Below, piece after piece: positions 19,181-28,036 of a DNA stretch of 64,000 nt (its first letter is position 1; each line of letters starts with the position of its first letter). The stretch lies in assembly GCA_946531445.1 (NCBI GenBank), contig CAMNAP010000001.1, forward strand, positions 1 through 64,000. The letters are read 5' to 3'. The stretch comes from an uncultured Clostridia bacterium (GTDB taxonomy: Bacteria; Bacillota; Clostridia; Oscillospirales; Acutalibacteraceae). A program made the position numbers and the translations under genes. The notes beneath the pieces are model-generated. The model was not told the DNA's origin, ran no database searches, and saw only the letters and a program-made list of their open reading frames with translations.

Positions 19181-19976
19181 CGAATCTGGGCACAGCGCAA
19201 TATTCCATGACTTTTCAGGCGCTTCAAACGGAGCTGTCTGGCAGGTTACGGGAATGGTACATATAGGAATAGCTTTAGGAATTGTTCTGGCGTCCTTCAG
19301 CATTTTCAAAAGGCTGGCGCTGGAATTTGTCGGCGCAGGCAAGGACCTTATACATAAAAATCTTACAGTTAAAAACGCGCCGCCCGCAAGAAATCTTCTT
19401 TATATGGTTATGATTTCTTTTCTTCCTATGCTTTTATGGCTCATACCGATAGGACGTTACGGCTTTCTTTACAAGCTCCTTCGTTCGCTGAGCTATAACG
19501 GAACAATTCTTGACGAGGGCGTGATGATTGCATTTATCGGTCTAATGCTGTTTTTAGCAGTAAGGCAGATGACCGTTTCAAGAAATGACAAGCCCGTTTC
19601 ACTCATTCCTGCGCTTATAGTTGGCGTTGCTTCGGTAGTATTTGTACCGACTGCAGGAATGTCGCTTACAGCAGGCGTGTTTACAATTCTTATAATTTTC
19701 GGCGTAACAAAGACTATCGCATTCAGATACTGCCTTGTAATGAGCGTTCCCGTTTTACTCGTTATGGGAATAGTTGAGGCGGCTGCGGCAACGTATAAAG
19801 CGGCTGTAATTCCTATGATACTCGGACTTGTGATTTCGGTTGCCGCTTCGTTTATCTGTACAAGACTTCTTAAGTTTATAATTAAAAAAGGGTATTTAAA
19901 ATATTTCTCTTACTATGATTTCGCGCTTGGCGGACTCGCAGTTATAATCGGCGCAATCCAGCTTATAGTAAGATAA
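19116..19976 (+). CDS. UppP/BacA-like (undecaprenyl-diphosphatase family) membrane protein, degenerate motifs
   Basis: [18 protein letters not shown] matches the UppP N-terminal motif region; ALIVGVASVVFVPTAGMSLTAG corresponds to the PGxSRSGxT region; SD ggagg before ATG 19116. Confidence 0.7.
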   Translation: MSIINAILNAILQAIGWLMPISESGHSAIFHDFSGASNGAVWQVTGMVHIGIALGIVLASFSIFKRLALEFVGAGKDLIHKNLTVKNAPPARNLLYMVMISFLPMLLWLIPIGRYGFLYKLLRSLSYNGTILDEGVMIAFIGLMLFLAVRQMTVSRNDKPVSLIPALIVGVASVVFVPTAGMSLTAGVFTILIIFGVTKTIAFRYCLVMSVPVLLVMGIVEAAAATYKAAVIPMILGLVISVAASFICTRLLKFIIKKGYLKYFSYYDFALGGLAVIIGAIQLIVR

Positions 19977-19990
19977 AAGACAGGTGTAAT

Positions 19991-22585
19991 ATGGCTAATA
20001 CAAAAAACAAAAAAACGGCGTCAAAGGGCGAGTCACGCCCTAAGGACGTTGAATATCTTAACGACAGCAACGCAAGGCTTATTTCAATTATTATTTTTGC
20101 GTTGTCTGTACTGTTTTTCTTTATTGCAATACTGAAGGGCGAAAGCGTATGGCAGTGGCTTCACAATACATACATAGGGCTTTTCGGATGGGTTGCGGCT
20201 ATAATCTTTCCGATTTTAAGCCTTGTTTATTCCTTTTTGTTTACCGTTAAGAAAAACAGCGGAAAAATGGTATTTAACGGTGTTTTGATTCTGATTCTCG
20301 TTTTCATAATCTCTACGCTTATACATATATTCCCGCACACTTCGGGCGAGGCTTTCGGCGACGCGGTAAAGGAGGCGTTCAGGGAAGCTCCGGGCGAGGT
20401 TAACGGCGGCTTTTTCGGCGCGCTGTTCGGCTGGCTGCTTCTTACAATGGGCAAAGCGCCCGCAATTGTAATAGCGCTTCTTCTTGCGTTTGTTGACATT
20501 CTTCTGCTTTCAAAGGTTACGGTTAATCAGTTCTTTAAAAATACCGCAAAGCCCGTTAAAAAGGCAGTTGAAAAGGCAACGCCGTACATTGAGGAAAGAC
20601 GTGAGAGAAGAAGAACGGGAAGCATTGACGTTTTCCTTGACGATGAGCCGCCGACGGCTGACGGCGAGGTTGTTGACAATCAGAATAAAAACAAAAAGAA
20701 AAAAGCGAAAAAGACCGACGCTACAAAAGAGTCCGAGGGCGTGGAGCCTGAGAGCGACGATATGACAAGTATGATTCGTGAAATCAACGAGTCAACAAAG
20801 CGCAATCAGGAGGAGCGCGGAAAGGGCAAGTCAATTGACGATATAGTCAAGGACGCAAGCGAGGAGAAAAAAGACAGCAAAAAGGAAGCTGAGAAAAATC
20901 CTGACAAGGCCTCAAAGGACGATAGCGAATTCACCGTCAGCGACGACGATATGAACAAGACCGTTGAGGAATACCAGCTTCCGTCTGTAGATATTCTCGC
21001 AGTGGGCAAGAAGAAAAACGAAAAGGATATTAGCTCAGAGCTTAAAAGCACGGCTGAACTTCTTATTTCAACGCTTGCCTCCTTCGGCGTTTCGGCTGAG
21101 ATAACAGATATTTCACGCGGACCTACGGTTACGCGTTATGAGCTTAAGCCTGCGGCAGGCGTAAGAATTTCAAAAATTGAAAATCTTTCAAAGGAAATTG
21201 CCCTTAACCTTGCTGCTACAAATGTGCGTATTGAAGCGCCGATTCCCGGCAAGGCGGCTGTCGGTATAGAAATTCCAAACAACGTCAAGAATATGGTTTC
21301 AATGCGCGAGGTTATTGATAACAGCGAATTTGACTCACAGAAATCGCTTCTCTCTGCCGCAATCGGTAAGGATATAGCGGGCAATACTGTATTTTGCGAC
21401 GTTGCAAAAATGCCTCACCTGCTTATTGCAGGTACAACGGGCTCGGGTAAATCCGTATGTATGAATTCGATTATTGTTTCAATTCTTTACAGAGCTAAGC
21501 CCGACGAGGTCAAATTCCTTATGATTGACCCGAAGAAGGTTGAGTTTTCTAAATACGAAAATATACCCCACCTTCTCGTACCCGTTGTTACAGACGCGCG
21601 TAAGGCGAGCGGTGCGCTCGGCTGGGCGGTAGCCGAAATGCTCAAGCGTTACCAGGCGTTCTCCGATACGGGCGTGAGAGATATTGCAGGCTATAATAAG
21701 TATGTTCAAAAGCATAAGGATATGGAGCCTATGCCTAAAATCGTCATATGTATTGACGAGCTTGCCGATTTGATGATGGCAGCGCCTAAAGAGGTTGAGG
21801 ACTCAATCTGTCGTCTTGCACAGATGGCGCGTGCGGCAGGTATGCACCTTGTTATCGCTACTCAGAGACCGTCGGTTGACGTTATTACAGGTCTGATTAA
21901 GGCAAATATTTCTTCGCGTATTGCGCTTACTGTTTCGTCGGCGATTGACTCAAGAACAATTCTTGATACAGGCGGAGCGGAAAAGCTTCTCGGACGAGGC
22001 GATATGCTCTATTCACCTATCGGCTCAAGCAAGCCGCTTCGTGTTCAGGGCTGTTTCATCTCAGACGAAGAGGTTGAGGAGCTTTGCGATTTCATTAAAA
22101 ATCAGGGTGAAAGTCAGTACAGCGACGAAATCAGCAAGGAAATTGAAAGCAGAGCAGTTCAGGAGAAGGGTGCTTCATCGGCATTTGACGATGTTGAAAG
22201 TAGTGAAAATCTTGATCCGTTATTTGAGCAGGCGGTTGACGTTGTGCTTGATAACGGAAGAGCCTCAACATCCTTCCTTCAGAGAAAGCTCGGCGTTGGT
22301 TATTCAAGAGGTTCAAAGATTATGGACCAGCTTGAAGAAAAGGGCGTTATAGGCCCGCAGGACGGCGCAAAGCCGAGAGAAATCAGAATTAATAAACAGC
22401 AGTGGATTCAGATGCAGGCAAACGGAAGCGCTCCGTCTGACGAGGTGGATTTTACTGCGGAAAATACAGAGCAGATAAGCTTCGATGAAAACGAGCTTCC
22501 GCCGTATCCGCTTGATGAGCGAATTGAAGGCTATGAAGAGGACGACGAGGAAGAAGAGGGCGAAGATTATTTCTCAATGAGTTGA
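19991..22585 (+). CDS. ftsK: DNA translocase FtsK/SpoIIIE
   Basis: N-terminal TMs; MPHLLIAGTTGSGKSVCMNSIIVSILYRAKPDEVKFLMIDPKKVEFSKY; C-terminal gamma winged helix. Confidence 0.95.
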   Translation: MANTKNKKTASKGESRPKDVEYLNDSNARLISIIIFALSVLFFFIAILKGESVWQWLHNTYIGLFGWVAAIIFPILSLVYSFLFTVKKNSGKMVFNGVLILILVFIISTLIHIFPHTSGEAFGDAVKEAFREAPGEVNGGFFGALFGWLLLTMGKAPAIVIALLLAFVDILLLSKVTVNQFFKNTAKPVKKAVEKATPYIEERRERRRTGSIDVFLDDEPPTADGEVVDNQNKNKKKKAKKTDATKESEGVEPESDDMTSMIREINESTKRNQEERGKGKSIDDIVKDASEEKKDSKKEAEKNPDKASKDDSEFTVSDDDMNKTVEEYQLPSVDILAVGKKKNEKDISSELKSTAELLISTLASFGVSAEITDISRGPTVTRYELKPAAGVRISKIENLSKEIALNLAATNVRIEAPIPGKAAVGIEIPNNVKNMVSMREVIDNSEFDSQKSLLSAAIGKDIAGNTVFCDVAKMPHLLIAGTTGSGKSVCMNSIIVSILYRAKPDEVKFLMIDPKKVEFSKYENIPHLLVPVVTDARKASGALGWAVAEMLKRYQAFSDTGVRDIAGYNKYVQKHKDMEPMPKIVICIDELADLMMAAPKEVEDSICRLAQMARAAGMHLVIATQRPSVDVITGLIKANISSRIALTVSSAIDSRTILDTGGAEKLLGRGDMLYSPIGSSKPLRVQGCFISDEEVEELCDFIKNQGESQYSDEISKEIESRAVQEKGASSAFDDVESSENLDPLFEQAVDVVLDNGRASTSFLQRKLGVGYSRGSKIMDQLEEKGVIGPQDGAKPREIRINKQQWIQMQANGSAPSDEVDFTAENTEQISFDENELPPYPLDERIEGYEEDDEEEEGEDYFSMS

Positions 22586-22586
22586 T

Positions 22587-24434
22587 ATGAACAGATTTCT
22601 TCCGATTAATAAAAAGGATATGCTGCAAAGAGGATGGGAAGAGGTTGACTTTGTGTACATCACAGGCGACGCTTATGTTGACCACCCGTCTTTTGGAGCG
22701 GCAATTATAACGAGAGTCCTTGAAGCAAAGGGCTTTAAAATAGCCGTACTAAGCCAGCCCGACTGGCACAGCACGGCTGATTTTTTGCAGTTTGGAAAGC
22801 CCAAGCTCGGCTTTCTTATCACAAGCGGAAATATAGACTCTATGGTTGCTCACTATACCGTAGCAAAGAAAAAGCGCTCAACAGACGCTTATACTGCCGG
22901 CGGGGTAACGGGCAAACGCCCCGACAGAGCGGTTATAGTTTATTCAAAAGCTGTAAAAAAGCTCTTTCCCGATGTTCCCGTTATCATCGGCGGACTTGAG
23001 GCTTCGCTCAGGCGCTTTGCCCACTACGATTACTGGGACGATGAGGTTAAGCCGAGCATACTTGTCGAATCAATGGCTGACCTTATCATTTTCGGTATGG
23101 GGGAAAAGCAGGTTGTTGAGATTGCCGAGAGGCTGAAAAGCGGCGAGAGTATTGATTCAATACGCGACGTCAGAGGTACTGTTTACAAGGTTGACGTTCG
23201 TGAAACGCCGTACACAGGCCGCGAATGTCCAAGCTTTGAAAATGTTACGAAAAGTAAGAGCGAGTACGCCAAAGCTGCGAGAATTCAACAGGACGAGCAG
23301 GACCATATAAGAGGCAAGGCTATTAAACAAAAGCACTCAAAGCTTATGGTGGTTCAGAATGAGCCTATGCCGCCTCTCACAACCGAGGAACTCGATTTTG
23401 TATACTCGCTGCCCTTTACAAGGGCGTATCACCCGAGCTATGAAGCGCTCGGCGGCGTGCCCGGTATTCAGGAGGTTGAATTTTCAATTACCCACAACCG
23501 CGGCTGTTTCGGCGGCTGTAACTTCTGTTCAATCGCTTTCCATCAGGGAAGATATGTAACCTCAAGAAGTAAGGAAAGCATTGTTAACGAGGCGAAGCTT
23601 CTTACTCAAATGCCGAATTTCAAGGGCTACATTCACGATGTGGGCGGTCCTACAGCTAATTTCAGAAAGCCTTCATGTGAATTCCAAAAGGAGCACGGGC
23701 TCTGCGTGGGGAAAAAGTGTCTTGCGCCGAAGGTGTGTAAAAACCTTGAAAGCGACCACACAGAGTATCTTGATATTCTACGCTCACTCAGAAGGCTTGA
23801 CGGAATAAAAAAGGTGTTTATCCGTTCGGGAATAAGGTACGATTATCTGCTTGAGGACAGAGACGACAGCTTTTTCAGAGAGCTTGTTGAACACCATGTC
23901 AGCGGTCAGCTTAAGGTTGCGCCCGAGCATTGCTCAGCCGCCGTGCTTGACAAGATGGGTAAGCCTCACATTGAGTCTTACATTGAGTTTTCAAGGCGTT
24001 ATTTTAAGTATACGGGAGAGGTAAACAAGGAGCAGTATCTTGTTCCTTACCTGATGTCAAGTCACCCCGGCTCAACGCTTGACGACGCAATTGAGCTTGC
24101 TTTATTTCTTAAGAAAAACCATATCCGTCCCGAGCAGGTGCAGGATTTTTATCCGACTCCGGGAACGGTTTCAACAGCTATGTATTATACGGGGCTTGAC
24201 CCCTATACGATGAAAGAAGTCTACTGTGCCAAAACGCCGCACGAAAAGGCGCTGCAAAGGGCGCTTTTGCAGTATTACAATCCTAAAAATCAGGGGCTCG
24301 TTGAAGAGGCGCTGAGGAAGGCTAAGAGGTTTGACTTAATCGGAAACGGTGAAAAGTGCCTTGTTAGAGGAAAACAAATTCCCAAAAGAAATAACAATAA
24401 TAATCACAAAGGAAAACGGAGCAGAAAAAGATGA
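22587..24434 (+). CDS. YgiQ family radical SAM protein
   Basis: MNRFLPINKKDMLQRGWEEVDFVYITGDAYVDHPSFG; CX3CX2C as NRGCFGGCNFCSIAFHQGR. Confidence 0.93.
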   Translation: MNRFLPINKKDMLQRGWEEVDFVYITGDAYVDHPSFGAAIITRVLEAKGFKIAVLSQPDWHSTADFLQFGKPKLGFLITSGNIDSMVAHYTVAKKKRSTDAYTAGGVTGKRPDRAVIVYSKAVKKLFPDVPVIIGGLEASLRRFAHYDYWDDEVKPSILVESMADLIIFGMGEKQVVEIAERLKSGESIDSIRDVRGTVYKVDVRETPYTGRECPSFENVTKSKSEYAKAARIQQDEQDHIRGKAIKQKHSKLMVVQNEPMPPLTTEELDFVYSLPFTRAYHPSYEALGGVPGIQEVEFSITHNRGCFGGCNFCSIAFHQGRYVTSRSKESIVNEAKLLTQMPNFKGYIHDVGGPTANFRKPSCEFQKEHGLCVGKKCLAPKVCKNLESDHTEYLDILRSLRRLDGIKKVFIRSGIRYDYLLEDRDDSFFRELVEHHVSGQLKVAPEHCSAAVLDKMGKPHIESYIEFSRRYFKYTGEVNKEQYLVPYLMSSHPGSTLDDAIELALFLKKNHIRPEQVQDFYPTPGTVSTAMYYTGLDPYTMKEVYCAKTPHEKALQRALLQYYNPKNQGLVEEALRKAKRFDLIGNGEKCLVRGKQIPKRNNNNNHKGKRSRKR

Positions 24435-24862
24435 GCGACTCGGCAAGACAGACAATTGCACTTATAGGCGTTGCGCTTATAGCTATAGCGGGCGTTCTCT
24501 TTTATATCGCGCTCAGACAGCCTGATATCTATAAAGAAAGCGGTAGCGTTTCAGTTTCACAGAGTGTAACTCAGAGCGAAACGGCAAAAGCCCCGACGTC
24601 TGATAACAAAAGCGCAGACGCTGCAACCTCACAGCCGACATCTGCCAAAACAACAAACAGCGCCGTTAAATACCCGCTTGATTTAAATAAAGCAAGTGCC
24701 CAGGAGCTTATGACAATTGACGGACTCGGTGAAAAACGCGCGTATGCCATTGTTGAATACAGGGAGTATCTCGGCTCGTATACAAGCGTTGAACAGATTA
24801 TGCAGATTAAAGGCATTGACGAGGAAATTTACTATCAGGTTGCGGGGTATCTTACCGTATGA
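24431..24862 (+). CDS. ComEA-like helix-hairpin-helix protein
   Basis: N-terminal TM; LDLNKASAQELMTIDGLGEKRAYAIVEYREYLGSYTSVEQIMQIKGID. Confidence 0.85.
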   Translation: MSDSARQTIALIGVALIAIAGVLFYIALRQPDIYKESGSVSVSQSVTQSETAKAPTSDNKSADAATSQPTSAKTTNSAVKYPLDLNKASAQELMTIDGLGEKRAYAIVEYREYLGSYTSVEQIMQIKGIDEEIYYQVAGYLTV

Positions 24863-25563
24863 TAAGAGATGTTTTATATTCCTTTTTAACTGTTTTGTAT
24901 CCAAAACGCTGTAAGCTTTGCGGCGAGGTTATAGGCGTTAGGGAGGAGTACTGCGAGGAGTGTAAAAATACAAAAATGCTCTGCGGCGAGCTCTGCCTTA
25001 AATGCGGAAGAGAAAAGTCTCACTGCACTTGTAAAAAGGAAAAGTATTCACCGAAATACAAGGCTTTTACTGCGCCGTATTACTATAAGGGCAGTATGGA
25101 AAGGGGAATAATCCGCTTTAAAAATCATAATTTTACAGAGCTGAAATCAGAGATGAGTAAACGGATTGCAAGCGCAGTTAAAAGTAATTTCGGCGATGTG
25201 AAATTTGACTGCGTCTGCGCCGTCCCGATGACTGAAAAGAAAATGAGAAAACGAGGCTACAATCAGTCTGAGCTACTTGCAAAGGAGCTTGCGCCGCTTC
25301 TTGATTCCGGGTTTGAAGCTCTTCTTGTTAAAACTATTGACACGGACTCACAGCGCTTTTCGTCAGCCTCAAAAAGACGTGTAAATCTTTACGGCTCAAT
25401 TGAACTTGCGGCGGGTGAAAGCGTTGAAAATAAAACGGTTTTACTTGTTGACGACGTTAAAACAACGGGCAGTACGCTCAATGAGTGTGCAGCAGTTTTA
25501 AGAGGCCACAGGGCTGAGGCTGTTTATGCTGCGGCGTTTACCGTTACGGATAAGAGGAAATAA
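24859..25563 (+). CDS. comF: ComF family protein (phosphoribosyltransferase)
   Basis: CX2C zinc-binding N-terminus; RGYNQSELLAKEL; VLLVDDVKTTGSTLNECAAVL. Confidence 0.9.
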   Translation: MIRDVLYSFLTVLYPKRCKLCGEVIGVREEYCEECKNTKMLCGELCLKCGREKSHCTCKKEKYSPKYKAFTAPYYYKGSMERGIIRFKNHNFTELKSEMSKRIASAVKSNFGDVKFDCVCAVPMTEKKMRKRGYNQSELLAKELAPLLDSGFEALLVKTIDTDSQRFSSASKRRVNLYGSIELAAGESVENKTVLLVDDVKTTGSTLNECAAVLRGHRAEAVYAAAFTVTDKRK

Positions 25564-25574
25564 AAGGGTAGAGT

Positions 25575-26600
25575 ATGGGTGAAGCATTAACTCAGAAAAA
25601 AATAAGGTACGATTGGCTTGACGTGATTAAAGCGCTTGCTATGCTGCTTGTAATACTCGGTCATCTTGCACTAAGCGGCGTAAGATGGTATCAGGCGTAT
25701 GCAAGCTTTATTAAGCTTCCTCTGTTTTTTGCGGCGTCGGGCTTTGTGTTTAATCCTAAAAAAACTGACGACGTAAAGGCATTTATAAAAGGAAGAGCTA
25801 CAAGAATACTTCTTCCTTATTTTTACCTTTGCTTTATTATCTGTATCTGCAATTATTTCCTTGAGGGAAAGACCTTTTCAGTTTGGCTTAAAGCCTCGCT
25901 TTACAGCGTTTTTACGGGCTCAATTTATATGTGGTTTCTGCCTGTTTTGTTTCTTTGTAACGTATTAATGCTCTTTGTTTTCAAAGCCTTTAAAAATAAG
26001 ACGCTGCCGATAATAATTACAGCTGTAATTTCGCTTGTTGCAGGGTATTTTCTGCTTCCCGAAAAGCATATTATTTTTAATGTAAACGAAACGCTGATTG
26101 CTTTTCCGTTTTGTGTTTTCGGCTATTATTTTAAGACGTATTTTATGAAGATAAAAACGAAGATTTTGAATATTGCCGGGCTTGTTTCAACAGTCTTTTT
26201 TGCCCTCACGCCTATAGTTTATAACAAGCTTTCGGGGCGCTTCAGTTATATTAATATGAACGAAAATTTTTACGAAAACTTTGCTCTTGATATGTTCATA
26301 GCTTTTTGCGGAATTATGGGTATTTTCGTTTTTGCAAGGTATATTAAAACGCCGAAATTTGTGGTGTGGTTCGGGCAGAATACTATGTTTTATTACGCTT
26401 TCCATATTCCTATGTGTACGTTTGTAATTCTCATCTTTAACGCGGTATCGTCGGGCTTGTTCACATTGCAGTATCTTAAAGGACATATTGCAGTTTATCT
26501 TTTAATTACAGTGCTGTCGCTCGTAATCCTTGCGCCGCTTTGCAACCTTGTCAATAAATACATACCGTTTATAGTCGGAATAAAAAAGCAGAAAAAATAG
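25575..26600 (+). CDS. Acyltransferase family (Acyltransferase_3) membrane protein
   Basis: RYDWLDVIKALAMLLVILGHLALSG and about 10 TM segments. Confidence 0.85.
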   Translation: MGEALTQKKIRYDWLDVIKALAMLLVILGHLALSGVRWYQAYASFIKLPLFFAASGFVFNPKKTDDVKAFIKGRATRILLPYFYLCFIICICNYFLEGKTFSVWLKASLYSVFTGSIYMWFLPVLFLCNVLMLFVFKAFKNKTLPIIITAVISLVAGYFLLPEKHIIFNVNETLIAFPFCVFGYYFKTYFMKIKTKILNIAGLVSTVFFALTPIVYNKLSGRFSYINMNENFYENFALDMFIAFCGIMGIFVFARYIKTPKFVVWFGQNTMFYYAFHIPMCTFVILIFNAVSSGLFTLQYLKGHIAVYLLITVLSLVILAPLCNLVNKYIPFIVGIKKQKK

Positions 26601-26677
26601 ATTGAAATACCTCTCGGTTTGTGGTAATATACCATTGTTGTATTTCTGCCTTGGAGAAAGGTTGAAAGTACAGTATA

Positions 26678-26710
26678 AAAGTTAATATGCACCTGTGGCG
26701 GAATTGGTAG
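26678..26710 (+). repeat. Duplicated 5' end of tRNA-Leu plus upstream flank (truncated tRNA fragment)
   Basis: aaagttaatatgcacctgtggcggaattggtag matches 26827-26859 with one mismatch, 149 bp upstream. Confidence 0.85.
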
Positions 26711-26837
26711 CATCGTTGCCGAAGCGCTCGCAGTGCGAGAAGAAGCGAGGCAAGGATGGCGCCGCGGTCAAAATTCAGGCGAAAGCGAAATGAATTTTGG
26801 GCACCGCAAGAGTCTCGCGTGTCGTTAAAGTTAATAT

Positions 26838-26922
26838 GCACCTGTGGCGGAATTGGCAGACGCGCCAGATTTAGGATCTGGTATCTCACGATGTGCAGGT
26901 TCAAGTCCTGTCAGGTGCACCA
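26838..26922 (+). tRNA. tRNA-Leu (anticodon TAG), CCA encoded
   Basis: Acceptor gcacctg/caggtgc, D-loop ggcggaattggcagacgcgcc, anticodon loop gatttaggatc, ggttcaagtcc T arm, 3' ACCA. Confidence 0.95.
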
Positions 26923-26985
26923 CGAAAGACTTGTCTTTTGGCAGGTCTTTTATTGTTTCGGACTTGAACCTGCACATCAACAAAA
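26903..26985 (+). repeat. tRNA-Leu 3' end/terminator repeat, copy R1
   Basis: aagtcctgtcaggtgcaccacgaaagacttgtcttttggcaggtcttttattgttt…; also at 27090-27172 with about 2 mismatches. Confidence 0.9.
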
Positions 26986-27089
26986 TACAGCGACAGATAC
27001 TTGTACTGTCGCTGAGAGGAAAAACATATGGAGTGATTCACAGCATAACGGTTTACGTTATGCATCAATCACGGAATATGATTTGACGA

Positions 27090-27172
27090 AAGTCCTGTCA
27101 GGTGCACCACGAAAGACTTGTCTTTTGGCAGGTCTTTTATTGTTACGGACTTGAACCTGCACATTAACAAAA
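27090..27172 (+). repeat. tRNA-Leu 3' end/terminator repeat, copy R2
   Basis: Near-identical to R1 without the rest of the tRNA. Confidence 0.9.
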
Positions 27173-27191
27173 CGAAGGGACAAACAGTGTG

Positions 27192-27220
27192 TTGTTAATT
27201 TATATCTTTTGTGTTATAAT
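27192..27220 (+). promoter_or_regulatory. Sigma-A-type promoter for the 133-aa ORF
   Basis: TTGTTA (27192-27197), 17-nt spacer, TATAAT (27215-27220). Confidence 0.55.
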
Positions 27221-27251
27221 TTTTATATAAACTGATTTGAAAGGAGAAAAA

Positions 27252-27653
27252 ATGGATTTATTAGAAAGCTTAAAAAGCATCACAAAGAACGCCAAAACGG
27301 TAAACGATTATATAAACGGATTTGAAGAGTTTTGTAAAAAGGTAGACTGCGGTGATGAGGAAGAGCTCTGCCTTTTAGAAACCGGTGATTTTGGTTTCAG
27401 TGGAGAAGACGAGTTTTATTTTTCGCTCGTTAGACAATATAAGGGAAGTCCCGATGACGATGAATATATTCAAGTCCATATGGACATCATTTTTGAGCCG
27501 ATAAATGAAGAGCTTTCAAGTCTGATTTGGTCTGATGAATTTGATAATACCGAAGATTTTTTCAAATCGGTTGATATGAGCGATGAGCTAAAATTCATAA
27601 ATGATAATAATATTAAACTGAAGCGGATTGATTTATATACCGAAGAAACATAA
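27252..27653 (+). CDS. Small acidic hypothetical protein (orphan; possibly immunity-like)
   Basis: ATG 27252 with SD aaaggag; complete ORF lying between tRNA-derived repeats. Confidence 0.65.
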   Translation: MDLLESLKSITKNAKTVNDYINGFEEFCKKVDCGDEEELCLLETGDFGFSGEDEFYFSLVRQYKGSPDDDEYIQVHMDIIFEPINEELSSLIWSDEFDNTEDFFKSVDMSDELKFINDNNIKLKRIDLYTEET

Positions 27654-27719
27654 TCGTAATTAAATCGTTTGAAATCTTTGTTAAAGACTTTGACACATAA
27701 ATATAATTATAATATTATT

Positions 27720-27751
27720 AAAAGAGACCTACTTTATAGCAGGTCTCTTTC
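27720..27751. terminator. Rho-independent terminator hairpin
   Basis: aaagagacctactttatagcaggtctcttt. Confidence 0.75.
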
Positions 27752-27765
27752 GGTTATTGTTTATT

Positions 27766-27830
27766 GGGCTATGCTTTTATCAACAATGTTAATCTGGTTT
27801 GTATAGGCGGTTGTCAGCTTGCCGTCAGGT
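27766..27830 (-). pseudogene. 3'-terminal remnant of a paralogue of the 31378-33606 surface-protein gene
   Basis: Minus strand encodes DGKLTTAYTNQINIVDKSIAQ*, identical in protein to the end of the 742-aa ORF; about 66/72 nt identity between 27759-27830 and 31376-31447. Confidence 0.85.
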
Positions 27831-27865
27831 GCACCACGAAAGACTTGTCTTTTGGCAGGTCTTTT
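27824..27865 (+). repeat. tRNA-Leu 3' end/terminator repeat, copy R3
   Basis: gtcaggtgcaccacgaaagacttgtcttttggcaggtctttt identical to the R1 and R2 core. Confidence 0.9.
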
Positions 27866-28036
27866 TTTCGTCGTTTTGCACAAAAGAGATAATAGTAAAA
27901 CGTCTATTTTGCTTAATGATATATTTTTATACAAAAATTGTGTTTTGTACTTGAAAAAACGGAGTTAATATATTATATTAAAAATGAGTTAATTTATTAA
28001 TATATGTATTTTCTATTATCGCTGGAGGCGAAGATA

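Noticed and set aside
26844-27086. 80-aa ORF MAELADAPDLGSGISRCAGSSPVRC…
   Set aside because: This is the well-known spurious translation of a tRNA gene
26756-27154. 132-aa ORF across tRNA-Leu
   Set aside because: Runs through the tRNA gene and its repeats; not a plausible CDS
26601-27900. Intact integrative element at tRNA-Leu
   Set aside because: No integrase, recombinase or transposase ORF was found; only scar-like repeats are present
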